A stretch of DNA of 64,000 nucleotides, taken from assembly GCA_021324755.1 (NCBI GenBank), contig JAJPIL010000021.1, positions 1 through 64,000 on the forward strand. Direction: 5' to 3'. Shown in pieces: positions 18,808 to 27,922 of this stretch. The notes under the pieces are model-generated. The model worked only from the letters and a program-made list of their open reading frames with translations. It ran no database searches and was not told where the DNA came from. Numbering within the stretch: the stretch's first letter is position 1; the number at the start of each line of letters is the position of its first letter. The position numbers and the translations under genes were made by a program. This DNA comes from Pseudomonadota bacterium. GTDB taxonomy: Bacteria > Desulfobacterota > Binatia > Binatales > Binataceae.

Positions 18808-19841
18808 CGAAATACTCCAGCAAAAGCTTCGTTCGGGTCGGGCAGCGAACTGCTTTCCGCAAATGCAATAGCCTGCTCGACCTCGGCTTTGGCCTCGTTA
18901 CGCGCACGCTCGAGCGCGGCCTCATCTGCCCAACCAAGTTTTTTGAGCCGCTCACCGAGCAAGGTGATAGGGTCGCGGCGGCGCCACAGTTCGAGCTCTT
19001 CCTGGGTGCGATACTCTCCAAGGTCGCCTTCGAAATGGCCTCGATAGCGGTAGCACACAGCCTCAATCAGCGAAGGGCCGTAGCCATGACGGGCGCGGTC
19101 AACAGCAGCCTTTGCCGCGCGGTAAACGTCGATAAAATCCATGCCGTCGACAAGTAAAGCATTGACGGCGTAACTGAGCGCTCGTTGGTATTGCTGCGAG
19201 GTCCCAACCGCAGCCCATTTTGGGGTCGAATCCGCATACAAATTGTCTTCGACAACGATTATGAGCGGAAGCTGCCACAACGCCGCCGCGTTAAGCGTTT
19301 CCCCAAAGGTGCCATGATTAGCCGCACCTTCGCCCGAAAAAGCAACCGCAACGAGCTGTTTGCTACTAACTTTAAAGGCTAGAGCCGCTCCAGCCGCCTG
19401 GGGATACGAAGCGCCCACTATGCCGCTGCAAGAAAAGTTATTCGCCTTGTCAAACAGATGCATATGGCCGCCTTTGCCGCGACAGAGCCCATCGACCTTG
19501 CCGAAAATTTCCGCCGCAAGCTGATTCAAATCGACGCCCTTGGCGATCGCGTGATGGTGCGGTCGATGCGTGCTAACGACCACGTCTTCATCGCTCAGCA
19601 AAAGGCAAACACCAACCGCCGTTGCCTCCTGACCCACAGCAAGATGCATCTCGCCCCGAATCGGTCCTGCGGCCAAATTGAAGTCCGGCTGCTTACCAAC
19701 GTAGTACTTCTCGGCTATAGCTTCCTCGAAAAACCGAATCAGTGACATCTGGCGATACGCCGTCAAGCAAAGGTCCGCAGTCAGACCCGCCTTGGTCGCA
19801 AGATACCTCAGGTCTTCTACGTTCGGCTCTGCTCTCCACAT
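18804..19841 (-). CDS. 2-oxoacid/acetoin dehydrogenase E1 component, alpha subunit
   Basis: A 345-residue thiamine diphosphate-binding E1 alpha subunit. 'GPIRGEMHLAVGQEATAVG', 'STHRPHHHAIAKGVD', 'GLCRGKGGHMHLFD' and the ThDP/Mg motif 'AFSGEGAANHGTFGETLNAA' with downstream 'IIVVEDNLYA' are clear. The usual GDG of the motif reads GEG, a conservative change. The frame is open to 19961, but the ATG at 19841 is directly preceded by an ideal AGGAGGT Shine-Dalgarno, so this start is used. The 'GGHMHLFD' text is typical of acetoin/pyruvate-type E1 alpha. It pairs with the overlapping E1 beta gene. Confidence 0.91.
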   Translation of the reverse strand: MWRAEPNVEDLRYLATKAGLTADLCLTAYRQMSLIRFFEEAIAEKYYVGKQPDFNLAAGPIRGEMHLAVGQEATAVGVCLLLSDEDVVVSTHRPHHHAIAKGVDLNQLAAEIFGKVDGLCRGKGGHMHLFDKANNFSCSGIVGASYPQAAGAALAFKVSSKQLVAVAFSGEGAANHGTFGETLNAAALWQLPLIIVVEDNLYADSTPKWAAVGTSQQYQRALSYAVNALLVDGMDFIDVYRAAKAAVDRARHGYGPSLIEAVCYRYRGHFEGDLGEYRTQEELELWRRRDPITLLGERLKKLGWADEAALERARNEAKAEVEQAIAFAESSSLPDPNEAFAGVFR

Positions 19842-20146
19842 CGCGACCTCCTTCGCTCGCGAGAACCCAAACCCAGTAGCCTCGAAGCAAGGAAAGGATA
19901 GTTCGTTTCCCAAAAAGCAAATTTTCGGGGGAGAAAAAGGCAACGCGCCGGTAAGAGGCACTCTACAAGACGGGGTTAAAAAGGCGAGGTCTTTAGGACT
20001 TGGGTTTTTGAATTGCCCTCCCGATATGCCCCCTCACGCTAAAACTAGGACCCAAGCGAGCTTTGAGTCAAGGTCAGTGTCGCCCCCGAGCTTCGACTGC
20101 CTTTTAGGCGTCAATCGAAAGTCTATAGCCATGCCGCAGCTCTAAT

Positions 20147-20311
20147 TTGCAAAAGAAGGTAGAACGGTGGACACCGCAAGAGGTCAGAGTCGTTTATCGA
20201 CGCATCGCCAAGCAATCGATGTTTAAGACCGACAAAGACGTCAAGCTGGCAAAAGCGCAAGAAAAAGGGCAAGAAAAAACGGGTGTTGAAAAAAACAAAA
20301 CAACAATCTAG
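20147..20311 (+). CDS. Possible small basic protein in the fdn leader
   Basis: A 54-codon frame from a TTG (20147) to a TAG. It is Lys/Glu-rich, with an N-terminal part reading 'RWTPQEVRVVYRRIAKQSMF', and many of its codons have G or C in third position, like true genes nearby. No Shine-Dalgarno precedes the TTG, and the upstream stop (20127-20129) leaves no better start. I do not recognise it. The A-rich end includes 'A AAA AAC', a classic -1 slippery heptamer in the right phase, but the shifted frame does not look protein-like. Confidence 0.28.
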   Translation: MQKKVERWTPQEVRVVYRRIAKQSMFKTDKDVKLAKAQEKGQEKTGVEKNKTTI

Positions 20312-20417
20312 GATTAGTTTCATTGAGACGCTGGATAAGCGTCCGCTTGGGGCCATCTATCCAGGTAAAGCTCGTCGCTGTAGTCTGTGGACTGACGAAA
20401 CTCTTGGCGTGGGGTGA
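20283..20417 (+). CDS. Possible 44-residue leader ORF just before fdnG
   Basis: A frame from GTG (20283) to TGA (20415-20417), ending six bases before the fdnG ATG and overlapping its Shine-Dalgarno region. The product is basic at the N-terminus ('MLKKTKQQSRISFIETLDKR'), followed by 'PLGAIYPGKARRCSLWTDET'. It lacks a twin-arginine signal, unlike the short FdhX-type peptides sometimes found before formate dehydrogenases. It might be a coupled leader peptide or chance. Confidence 0.25.
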   Translation: MLKKTKQQSRISFIETLDKRPLGAIYPGKARRCSLWTDETLGVG

Positions 20418-20423
20418 GTCACA

Positions 20424-23400
20424 ATGGAAGTCAGTAGGCGCCAGTTTTTCAAGCTAAGCGGAGCTGCTTTGGCCAGTTCCAGTTTGACCGCCTTAGGCTT
20501 TTCTGCCACCGAAGCGAAGGCTGAGGTACGAGAGTTCAAGCTTGCCCGAACCACGGAAGTAAGGAATACGTGCCCGTACTGCGCCGTGGGTTGCGGAATA
20601 CTAATGTATAGTCTGGGGGACAAGGCCAAAAACGCTCGCGCTTCGATCGTCCACATCGAAGGTGACCCGGACCATCCGGTCAGCCGAGGAAGCCTTTGCC
20701 CGAAGGGCGCTGCGTTGTTGGATTTCGTCCACAGTCCAAGCCGCGTGCTTTATCCCGAATATCGCGCGCCGGGCGAGAGCGAATTCAAGCGCGTATCGTG
20801 GGATTGGGCGATCGAGCGAATCGCCCGTTTGATGAAAGAAGACCGCGACAAGAACTTCGTCACCCACAACGAGCACGGACAAGAGGTCAACCGCTGGGTA
20901 ACTATTGGGTTCCTCGCCGCCTCTGCTTCCACCAACGAGGCCGGCTTTTTGACCTGGAAGGTGATGCGAAGTCTCGGGATTGTGGGGTTCGACAACCAGG
21001 CGCGCGTCTGACACAGCCCGACGGTGGCCAGTTTGGCCCCATCGTTCGGTCGTGGCGCGATGACCAACAACTGGATCGACATCAAGAACGCCGACGTGAT
21101 CTTGGTGATGGGGGGCAACTCGGCGGAAGCCCATCCCGTCGGCTTCAAATGGGTCATCGAAGCCAAAGCACGCAACAAGGCAAAGCTTATCGTCGTCGAT
21201 CCGCGCTTCAACCGCACTGCTGCGGTAGCTGATCTTTACGTGCCGTTGCGATCGGGAACTGATATCGCCTTTTTAGGAGGCGTTATCAATTACCTACTGA
21301 CCCACGACGCCATCCATCACGAGTACGTCAAGGCGTACACCAACGCCTCCTTCATCGTAAAAGAGGGCTTCAGCTTCTCCGAAGGGCTTTTTAGCGGCTA
21401 CGACTCGGACAAACGCGAGTACGACCGTAGCACGTGGGAGTACGAGCTCGGACCCGACGGCTACGTTCTCACAGACGAAACGCTGCAACATCCGCGTTGC
21501 GTCTTCCAGCTGCTGAAGAAGCACTTCTCGCGTTACACGCCGGACGTCGTCTGTAACATCACCGGCACACCTAAAGAGAAATTCCTCAAAGCGTGCGAGA
21601 TAATCGCCTCCACAGCGCCGCCCAATCGAGCCATGACCAGCATGTATGCCCTTGGCTGGACCAACCATAGCGTCGGAACTCAAAACATCCGATGCATGGC
21701 GATCATCCAGCTCTTGCTGGGCAATATTGGAGTTTCTGGCGGAGGCCTCAACGCGCTTCGTGGACACTCCAACATTCAGGGTCTTACCGACTTAGGGCTA
21801 CTGAGCAACGGGATGCCGGGCTATCTTACGCTGCCCGCGGCCGACGAGCAGACGCTCGACCAATATCTGGCCAAGCGCACACTTAAACCGCTAAGACCCA
21901 ACCAGCTTAGCTACTGGTCCAACTATCCTAAGTTTTTCGTAAGCTTGATGAAGGCCGTCTACGGACCTGCCGCCACTAAAGAGAACGACTGGTGCTACCG
22001 ATGGTTGCCGAAGCTCGACCGGGTCGACCATGAATACGACATACTGCGGGTACAGGACTTGATGGCGCAGGGCAAGATGAACGGCTACATTTGCCAGGGC
22101 TTCAATCCGCTCCAAGCTTCGCCCAACAAGGCCAAAACGTTAGCCGGCTTGAGCAAGCTTAAGTACCTGGTCGTAATCGACCCGCTCGCAACCGAGACCT
22201 CGGCGTTTTTCGAGAATCATGGCGAATACAACCCGGTCAACCCGGCGGAAATACAGACCGAGGTGTTCCGGCTTCCGAGCATCTGCTTTGCCGAGGACGA
22301 AGGATCGCTGGTAAACAGTTCCCGCTGGCTCCAATGGCATTACAGGGGTCAGGACCCGCCAGGCGAGGCTCGGACGGATATTCAGATAATTGCGGCTTTG
22401 TTCTTGAAGATCCGCGAACTGTACCAGAAAGAAGGAGGCACATTCCCGGATCCCATCCTGAACCTCCATTGGCCGTACCTTGTACCGAGCGAACCGACAC
22501 CGGCTGAAATCGCGCGCGAACTTAACGGTTATGCGCTAGCTGATATCAAAGATCCGCAGGACCCGAACAAAATACTGGTCAAGGCAGGTAAACAGCTGGA
22601 CGGTTTTGCTCAACTTCGGGATGACGGGACCACGGCCTGCGGCTGTTGGATCTACTGCGGATGCTGGACCGAGAAGGGCAACCAGATGGCGCGGCGCGAC
22701 ACCTATGATCCAGCAAACCGTGGTCTGGTGCCCGGATGGGCTTGGTCTTGGCCTGCCAATCGGCGCATACAGTACAATCGCGCTTCATGCGACCCGGAAG
22801 GCAAGCCGTGGGACCCCAAGCGCAAAGTGATCTGGTGGGACGAAAAGAAAGGGATGTGGACTGGCATCGACGTCCCCGATTACGTCCCCACCATGCCGCC
22901 TAGCAAAGGAATGGGGCCATTTATCATGCTGCCGGAAGGGGTAGGGCGCCTGTTCTCGCGCGGGTACGTCAAGGACGGGCCTTTCCCTGAACATTACGAA
23001 CCCTTTGAGAGCCCGATCGGCACCAATCCGCTCCACCCGAAGGTGGTGACGAATCCAGTCGCCCGCCTCTTCAGCGAAGACCATAAAGAACTCGGCGACA
23101 GCTCCAAGTTTCCATATGTCGGCACGACTTACCGACTGACCGAGCTCTTCCATTACTGGAGCAAGCATTGCTTGATCAACGCTACTTTGCAGCCACAGCA
23201 GTTTGTCGAAATTTCCGAACGCCTGGCTAAAGAGAAAGGCATCTCCAACGGCGATGAGGTGATCGTAACCAGCGCTCGGGGGCGTATCCGAGCCGTCGCC
23301 GTGGTGACGAAGCGACTTAAGCCTCTTGTGGTCAACGGTAAGGTGATCGAGCACGTCGGAATCCCCATTCACTGGGGATTCAAGGGGCTGACGCACAAAG

Positions 23401-23495
23401 GATTCCCAGCAAACGTGCTTACACCCTGCGTCGGCGATGCCGTGACTCAGACGCCTGAAACCAAGGCGTTTCTGGTGAATATCGAACGAGCTTAG
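20424..23495 (+). CDS. fdnG: Formate dehydrogenase-N/O-type catalytic alpha subunit, selenoprotein (UGA = Sec196)
   Basis: The molybdopterin/selenocysteine catalytic subunit oxidising formate to CO2 in the periplasm. It starts with a Tat signal ('[20 protein letters not shown]'), then the [4Fe-4S] motif '[11 protein letters not shown]' and '[12 protein letters not shown]'. At 21009-21011 an in-frame TGA is codon 196, read as selenocysteine. The text before it is 'VGFDNQARV' and after it '[20 protein letters not shown]', exactly the FdnG active-site context. The same frame then runs to 23495, giving about 1023 residues against about 1015 in E. coli FdnG. A SECIS-like hairpin follows the UGA. 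Standard gene calling would split this into two false genes (20424-21011 and 21024-23495). GGGGTGAG supports the start. First gene of fdnGHI. Confidence 0.96.
21009..21011 (+). other. Selenocysteine codon (UGA) in fdnG
   Basis: An in-frame TGA, codon 196 of fdnG, at the position of the catalytic Sec of FDH-N/O. Homology continues uninterrupted on both sides in one frame, so this is recoding and not a nonsense mutation. Confidence 0.95.
21019..21044 (+). promoter_or_regulatory. Bacterial SECIS-like hairpin in fdnG mRNA
   Basis: Starting seven bases after the UGA: CGA/UCG base stem (C-A mismatch), GG/CC pair, a bulged U at 21025, a GGCC/GGCC upper stem and the loop AGUUU (21030-21034) that contains the G-U pair SelB recognises. 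The bulged U below a short stem with GU in the loop is the defining architecture of bacterial SECIS elements and closely resembles the E. coli fdnG element. Confidence 0.85.
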
Positions 23496-23509
23496 GGAGG
23501 GGGCTAGCT

Positions 23510-24391
23510 ATGGCACTGCAATCGCTCGACATTGTGGCGCGCTCGGCGACGACTCTGCCCCCGCCCCAGATACGTCATACCGAAGAGGTCGCCAAGCTCA
23601 TCGATATCTCAAAGTGCATCGGATGCAAGGCTTGCCAGGCGGCCTGCATGGAGTGGAACGACCTGCGCGACGAGGTCGGAATCAATTTCGGCTCGTATCA
23701 GAATCCAGCCGATCTGACACCCGCGTCGTGGACCTTGATGCGCTTCTACGAGGTCGAGCCCGACGGCGAGCTCGAGTGGCTGATTCGCAAGGACGGATGC
23801 ATGCACTGCGCTGAGCCGGGATGCCTCGAGGCATGCCCGTCGCCGGGCGCCATTATCAAATACTCCAACGGAATCGTAGACTTCGTCGAAGAGAATTGCA
23901 TCGGATGCGGCTACTGCGTAACTGGATGCCCGTTCAATATTCCGCGCATCTCGAAAAAGGACAACAAGGCCTACAAGTGCACTTTGTGCTCCGATCGCGT
24001 AGCCGTAGGACTTGAACCCGCGTGCGTCAAAGCCTGTCCGACGCAGGCCCTGGTGTTCGGCACCAAGCAAGCGATGCTCGAGCATGCGGCAGAGCGCGTG
24101 GCTGAGCTGAAAGAAAGGGGTTTCAAAAACGCGGGGGTTTACGACCCTCCAGGCGTGGGCGGCACCCACGTCATCTACGTACTTCAGCACGCCGACAAAC
24201 CGGAACTCTACGAGTTGCCCAAGGATCCGAAAATCAGCCCCTTGGTCCGCCTGTGGAAGGGGATCACAAAGCCGTTAGCGCTGGCAGCTTTCGGTCTGTC
24301 GATAGTGATAGGATTTTTGCATTACGTGTCCGTCGGCCCCAACGAGGTAAAAGAAGAGAAGAAAGACACAGATTCAAATCCGCCGGCGTGA
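23510..24391 (+). CDS. fdnH: Formate dehydrogenase iron-sulfur beta subunit
   Basis: A 293-residue electron-transfer subunit with four [4Fe-4S] clusters. Cys motifs in order: '[14 protein letters not shown]' (about residue 37), '[19 protein letters not shown]', '[18 protein letters not shown]' and 'CTLCSDR...[11 protein letters not shown]'. One C-terminal membrane helix ('[20 protein letters not shown]') anchors it and places its final clusters next to the heme subunit. It begins 14 bases after fdnG with a GGGAGGGGG Shine-Dalgarno. Electrons flow from the FdnG active site through this chain to FdnI. Length and topology match E. coli FdnH/FdoH. Confidence 0.95.
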   Translation: MALQSLDIVARSATTLPPPQIRHTEEVAKLIDISKCIGCKACQAACMEWNDLRDEVGINFGSYQNPADLTPASWTLMRFYEVEPDGELEWLIRKDGCMHCAEPGCLEACPSPGAIIKYSNGIVDFVEENCIGCGYCVTGCPFNIPRISKKDNKAYKCTLCSDRVAVGLEPACVKACPTQALVFGTKQAMLEHAAERVAELKERGFKNAGVYDPPGVGGTHVIYVLQHADKPELYELPKDPKISPLVRLWKGITKPLALAAFGLSIVIGFLHYVSVGPNEVKEEKKDTDSNPPA

Positions 24392-24498
24392 TCGAGGTTT
24401 TTCGGGCTCATCCGGTTTGTTGAAATAACGATTCGGGGCTGTGACGCGCTCGAAGAGCCGCGGGAGTTCAAGCCCGGTTAACAAGCGAGGGTTTCTTT

Positions 24499-25131
24499 AT
24501 GAGCCGAGAAGAAGACACGATTGTTCGGTACACCGCGTCCGAACGGATTAATCATTGGATCGTGGCGATCGCGTTTTTTGCGGCGGGCTTGAGCGGTCTT
24601 GCTTTGTTCCACCCGAGCCTTTTCTTCCTCGCCAATCTTTTTGGCGGCGGACCGTGGACTAGGATCATTCATCCTTGGGCCGGTGTGGTGATGGTGATCG
24701 CGTTTTTCCTGATGGCCCGATGGATGTGGGCCGACAACTACCTTACAGCCGAGGATTGGCAGTGGCTCAAGCAGATCTGGGACGTCGTTGGCAATAAAGA
24801 GGAACGGCTTCCGCCCGCCGGCCGGTACAATGCCGGGCAAAAAATGTTGTTCTGGACGCTGGTCGCAAGCCTGGTGCTTTTGTTGGTAAGCGGCGCAATG
24901 ATCTGGTACGGATACTTCGCGCTGTATTTCCCGCTCTGGGCACGTCAGCTGGCTGCCGCGGTCCATGCTTTCGCTGCTTTCGTCCTTGTCTTGGCTATAA
25001 TCGTTCATATTTACGCCAGCATATGGGTGAAAGGCTCGATCCGGGCGATGGTTCGAGGGAAGGTGACACCGGCCTGGGCGCGACAACACCATCCCGAGTG
25101 GTATCGTGAGATAATGGAGGGCAAGGCGTAA
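24499..25131 (+). CDS. fdnI: Formate dehydrogenase cytochrome b gamma subunit
   Basis: A 210-residue four-helix membrane cytochrome b that passes electrons from formate to quinone. It starts 'VRYTASERINHWIVAIAFFA' as in FdnI/FdoI. Candidate heme-b ligands are His19, His58, His156 and His170, all in predicted helices. The 107-base gap after fdnH contains no terminator. A CGAGGG lies upstream of the ATG. The gamma subunit completes the FDH-N/O set, so the enzyme should be periplasm-facing and quinone-reducing. Confidence 0.94.
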   Translation: MSREEDTIVRYTASERINHWIVAIAFFAAGLSGLALFHPSLFFLANLFGGGPWTRIIHPWAGVVMVIAFFLMARWMWADNYLTAEDWQWLKQIWDVVGNKEERLPPAGRYNAGQKMLFWTLVASLVLLLVSGAMIWYGYFALYFPLWARQLAAAVHAFAAFVLVLAIIVHIYASIWVKGSIRAMVRGKVTPAWARQHHPEWYREIMEGKA

Positions 25132-25136
25132 GGCGC

Positions 25137-26060
25137 GTGAGCGGTAATTCTTACCCTTTGGAGCCGCAAGCGGTTGAGTTTGGAGCTCCACCTCCGTTCG
25201 TAAGGCTGCCCGACGTCTCAAACCTGTTCGCCAAGCGTAGCGAACGATTCGTCCAACTAGCGAGCACGCGCCAACCAGCAGGTTTTTTCCTTTTGCTTTC
25301 ACATCTCGCCAAGGCGCAGCATCGTGCGCTCGAGGAGCTAACGAGCTTGCCGATGCCGACAGCGTCGTATCTCGAGTATTGCCGCGAAAATCGACTTGCG
25401 CCTTTTGCCCCGGACATGTTCAAACCTGATACGGCTTGGCTCAGCGTGCTAAGCCGCGTCCTTGATGAGCTTTCTCGCCAGGATCTCACCGCGGATGCAA
25501 GCTCGGCCGTACGACGCGCACGCCAATTAGATCGCGCCGTGTTGCAGGCGTGGGGCAGTGCCATCGTACGTGGCATATACGAGCCAGTAGACCGCCAGGT
25601 AGCGCCTTTCATTTTCGGCGCGCTCCAGGTTTACTGGGCAAAATTGGCTTCACAGTTGGAAGCTGAGAAGATTTCTCGGCTCAATGCTCCGGGCGACTGC
25701 CCCGTGTGCGGCTGCCCGCCGGTGGCCGGCCGCATCCTAGCTGAAGGACAGTTTCGGGGTAATCGGTACCTGTGGTGCAACCTGTGCGCCACTCAATGGC
25801 ATTTGGTACGCATCAAGTGCAGCAACTGCGAATCGACCGAAGGCATCGCATACTACAGCATCGAGGGGCAAAACCAAGCGATTAAGGCCGAGACCTGCGA
25901 AAAGTGCAAGACGTACCTCAAATTAATGTACTTGGAGCAAGACGTAAATTTGGACCCAGTGGCAGACGACACTGGGAGCTATGCATTGGACCTGATGCTA
26001 TCCGAGCAAGGCTATCACCGGCGCACGCCGGTTTCCTTCCTATTTGCAGCACCCGAATAG
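25137..26060 (+). CDS. fdhE: Formate dehydrogenase accessory protein FdhE
   Basis: A 307-residue cytoplasmic rubredoxin-like maturation factor for Tat-exported respiratory formate dehydrogenases. The N-terminal half is helical. The C-terminal half has four Cys pairs binding iron: 'CPVCGCPPVAGRI', 'WCNLCATQWHLVRIKCSNCE' and 'AETCEKCKTYLKLMYLEQD', with the usual 'DLMLSEQGYHR' end. It starts at a GTG five bases after the fdnI stop, so it is in the fdn operon. Its role is to act on FdnG before export. Confidence 0.95.
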   Translation: MSGNSYPLEPQAVEFGAPPPFVRLPDVSNLFAKRSERFVQLASTRQPAGFFLLLSHLAKAQHRALEELTSLPMPTASYLEYCRENRLAPFAPDMFKPDTAWLSVLSRVLDELSRQDLTADASSAVRRARQLDRAVLQAWGSAIVRGIYEPVDRQVAPFIFGALQVYWAKLASQLEAEKISRLNAPGDCPVCGCPPVAGRILAEGQFRGNRYLWCNLCATQWHLVRIKCSNCESTEGIAYYSIEGQNQAIKAETCEKCKTYLKLMYLEQDVNLDPVADDTGSYALDLMLSEQGYHRRTPVSFLFAAPE

Positions 26061-26196
26061 GGCGGTCACACCTGGCAACGCTTTGTACTGGGATAAGCAT
26101 CGAGTCCGGTGCCACATCACAGCAGGTATCTTAATTGGCGGCAAGTGGCTGTCGCCATTTACCAGCGTGATACTTTTTTGTGGCGCACGATCGTTT

Positions 26197-27429
26197 CTAC
26201 AGTTCAGTCTTTACGTTGTCGTCGAGCAGATCGCGCAAAGTGACCGAGCTCAGCATCGATTGTTGAGCACAAGCCACTGCGCGAAGAACACTGTTTATCC
26301 TGCGATCCACGCATCCAGGCGCATCGCTTTCTTCGCCGCTAAGCTTTGCAATTTCCGCCAGTGTTATAGTGTTGGGATCGCACCTCAGGAAAAGCTCTCT
26401 GTCGAACCTGTCGGGCAGATTGCTTCCAGACTCGACCAGCAAATTGGCGCTTTTAAGTCGCGCGACGATGGGTTCCAGCTCATCTGGTGTCACGCCGAGC
26501 TCCCTTGCAGCGCTTCGAAGGGTAAAACTTCCGTCACGTACCCTCATCCGCTCGGCCGCTCGCACCATTACTAACAGCGCTGCTTCAAGGCCGAAGCATG
26601 TTCCTTTGGAACGGCGAGTGCGCAATCGTTCCAGACCGTCTGCGGTTTGCAGGGCGACCGTCAGCTCGCCGCCGTACAAAAGTATCAGCCAATTCATGTA
26701 TATCCATGTCATGAAGGTCGGTATAGCCGCTAGCGCACCATAGATCGCTCTATAGGTGCTGACTCCGTACTGGAGGTATATGAAGCCGCTTTGGGCGATT
26801 GCCAATATCAGCGTCGTGATGAGCGAACCGATTGCAGCGCCTTTCAGGTCAACCTTGGCATTTGGAAGAAAAGCGTAAAGAGAACCGATTGCGAACCATC
26901 CTATTACCCCAACCAAAACAGTTTCCAAAATCTGCCAATGGGGGACGAAGCGAAAAACTCGGTGGCTTAACGCGACTACCGTAGTTGCAACCAGTGGCAC
27001 GGCAAAAATGATACTGAGGTAGTCGAAAAATTTTCTATGGATACTTCGCTCTGAAGATGCCCCAAAAATGCAGTTGAAGGCCCGCTCAATCGTTCCCAGG
27101 GTAAGGATTGCGGTAATGATCAAGCCAACCCCGCCAACGGTGCCGAGCGTCCTTTTGTCGATATTACTGACGAAGCTTAAGATTCTGTCGGTGACCTCAG
27201 GTGAACCGGCTGCGATATAGCGCTCAATCAGCGGCCGCAGCGTCGTTATGCCGCCGAAACCCACTACCGCAGATAGAGCGAGCGACATAATGGGGACTAT
27301 CGAAAGAAACGTGGTGTAGGTCAGCGCCGAGGCCCACAGAAAACCGTTGTGCGCGTTGAAGGCTTCAGCCGCAAGATAAAAGACACGCAACAACCGAAAG
27401 GTTCGAATTTTGGCCAAGAGCTCGTTCAT
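26197..27429 (-). CDS. YihY/BrkB-family membrane protein
   Basis: A 410-residue integral membrane protein of the YihY (once misnamed RNase BN) family with about six helices. The signature 'LWASALTYTTFLSIVPIMSL' lies near residue 32, followed by 'ALAAIPTFMTWIYMNWLILL' and 'LYGGELTVAL'. After about residue 285 comes a cytoplasmic winged-helix-like domain ('FTLRSAARELGVTPDELEPI'), seen in some longer family members. The function is not established. It lies on the opposite strand between fdhE and fdhD, breaking an otherwise same-strand formate dehydrogenase set. Confidence 0.9.
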   Translation of the reverse strand: MNELLAKIRTFRLLRVFYLAAEAFNAHNGFLWASALTYTTFLSIVPIMSLALSAVVGFGGITTLRPLIERYIAAGSPEVTDRILSFVSNIDKRTLGTVGGVGLIITAILTLGTIERAFNCIFGASSERSIHRKFFDYLSIIFAVPLVATTVVALSHRVFRFVPHWQILETVLVGVIGWFAIGSLYAFLPNAKVDLKGAAIGSLITTLILAIAQSGFIYLQYGVSTYRAIYGALAAIPTFMTWIYMNWLILLYGGELTVALQTADGLERLRTRRSKGTCFGLEAALLVMVRAAERMRVRDGSFTLRSAARELGVTPDELEPIVARLKSANLLVESGSNLPDRFDRELFLRCDPNTITLAEIAKLSGEESDAPGCVDRRINSVLRAVACAQQSMLSSVTLRDLLDDNVKTEL

Positions 27430-27922
27430 ACGCCTAAAAATGCTTTTGCGAGGCCGTGAGCAAGCATCCGCCCATCTAACTGCGGTGCGAGCCTTCTTTT
27501 TATCCAGGGCGCGACGTTACAGAAGACGCGAGGCTAAAGACGTTACAGAAGACGCGAGGCTAAAAAGGATGCAAGCCTCGAGATGTACTCGTCTTGCCGT
27601 TCTCAGTTCGCTACCTTCTCTACCTTTTGCACGATTGAAAAGGTTTCTTTTCGCCGTGTCGTCGGTTGCACCACCACTTCCGTTGGTGCAGTCCTTACCG
27701 CGTGGTGGCACGCTCTCAAAATTAGGCAAGCCGCGATACAGCGTGTCAACGGTAAATGCGCAAAGCCTGGGCACCAAATTCTTGTTGCGACACGCCCCAA
27801 AGCGGGTAGCAGCCGAAGCTGTCGAACCTAGCGAAAAAGTCTTAATTTTTAAATTCGACTTTGCACCAGTCTGGTTTTGGCATGACCGTTTGCCTACGAT
27901 TACTTCAAGGATAGACACGCCA
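27430..27922. other. Divergent intergenic region yihY-fdhD
   Basis: The frame of fdhD is open upstream through most of this stretch, but the translation has no resemblance to FdhD and lacks a convincing start. A 26-base perfect tandem duplication lies at 27513-27564. The region probably carries promoters for both flanking genes; no certain elements were identified. Confidence 0.4.
27513..27564. repeat. 26-bp perfect tandem duplication
   Basis: Two adjacent identical 26-base copies (27513-27538 and 27539-27564), each beginning GACGTTACAGAAG and ending GCGAGGCTAAA. They lie between divergent promoters. Confidence 0.9.

Noticed and set aside
20277-20330. Programmed -1 frameshift at A AAA AAC
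   Set aside because: The shifted frame is not protein-like and no pseudoknot is evident, so the heptamer is probably incidental.
20424-21011. A complete short gene or a pseudogene ended by a stop at 21009
   Set aside because: The frame continues with perfect FdnG homology, a SECIS hairpin follows, and a tRNA-Sec gene is in the window, so the TGA is a Sec codon.
27410-27922. Longer fdhD N-terminus
   Set aside because: The upstream translation contains the tandem DNA repeat and no FdhD-like text; the ATG at 27923 has a ribosome site.
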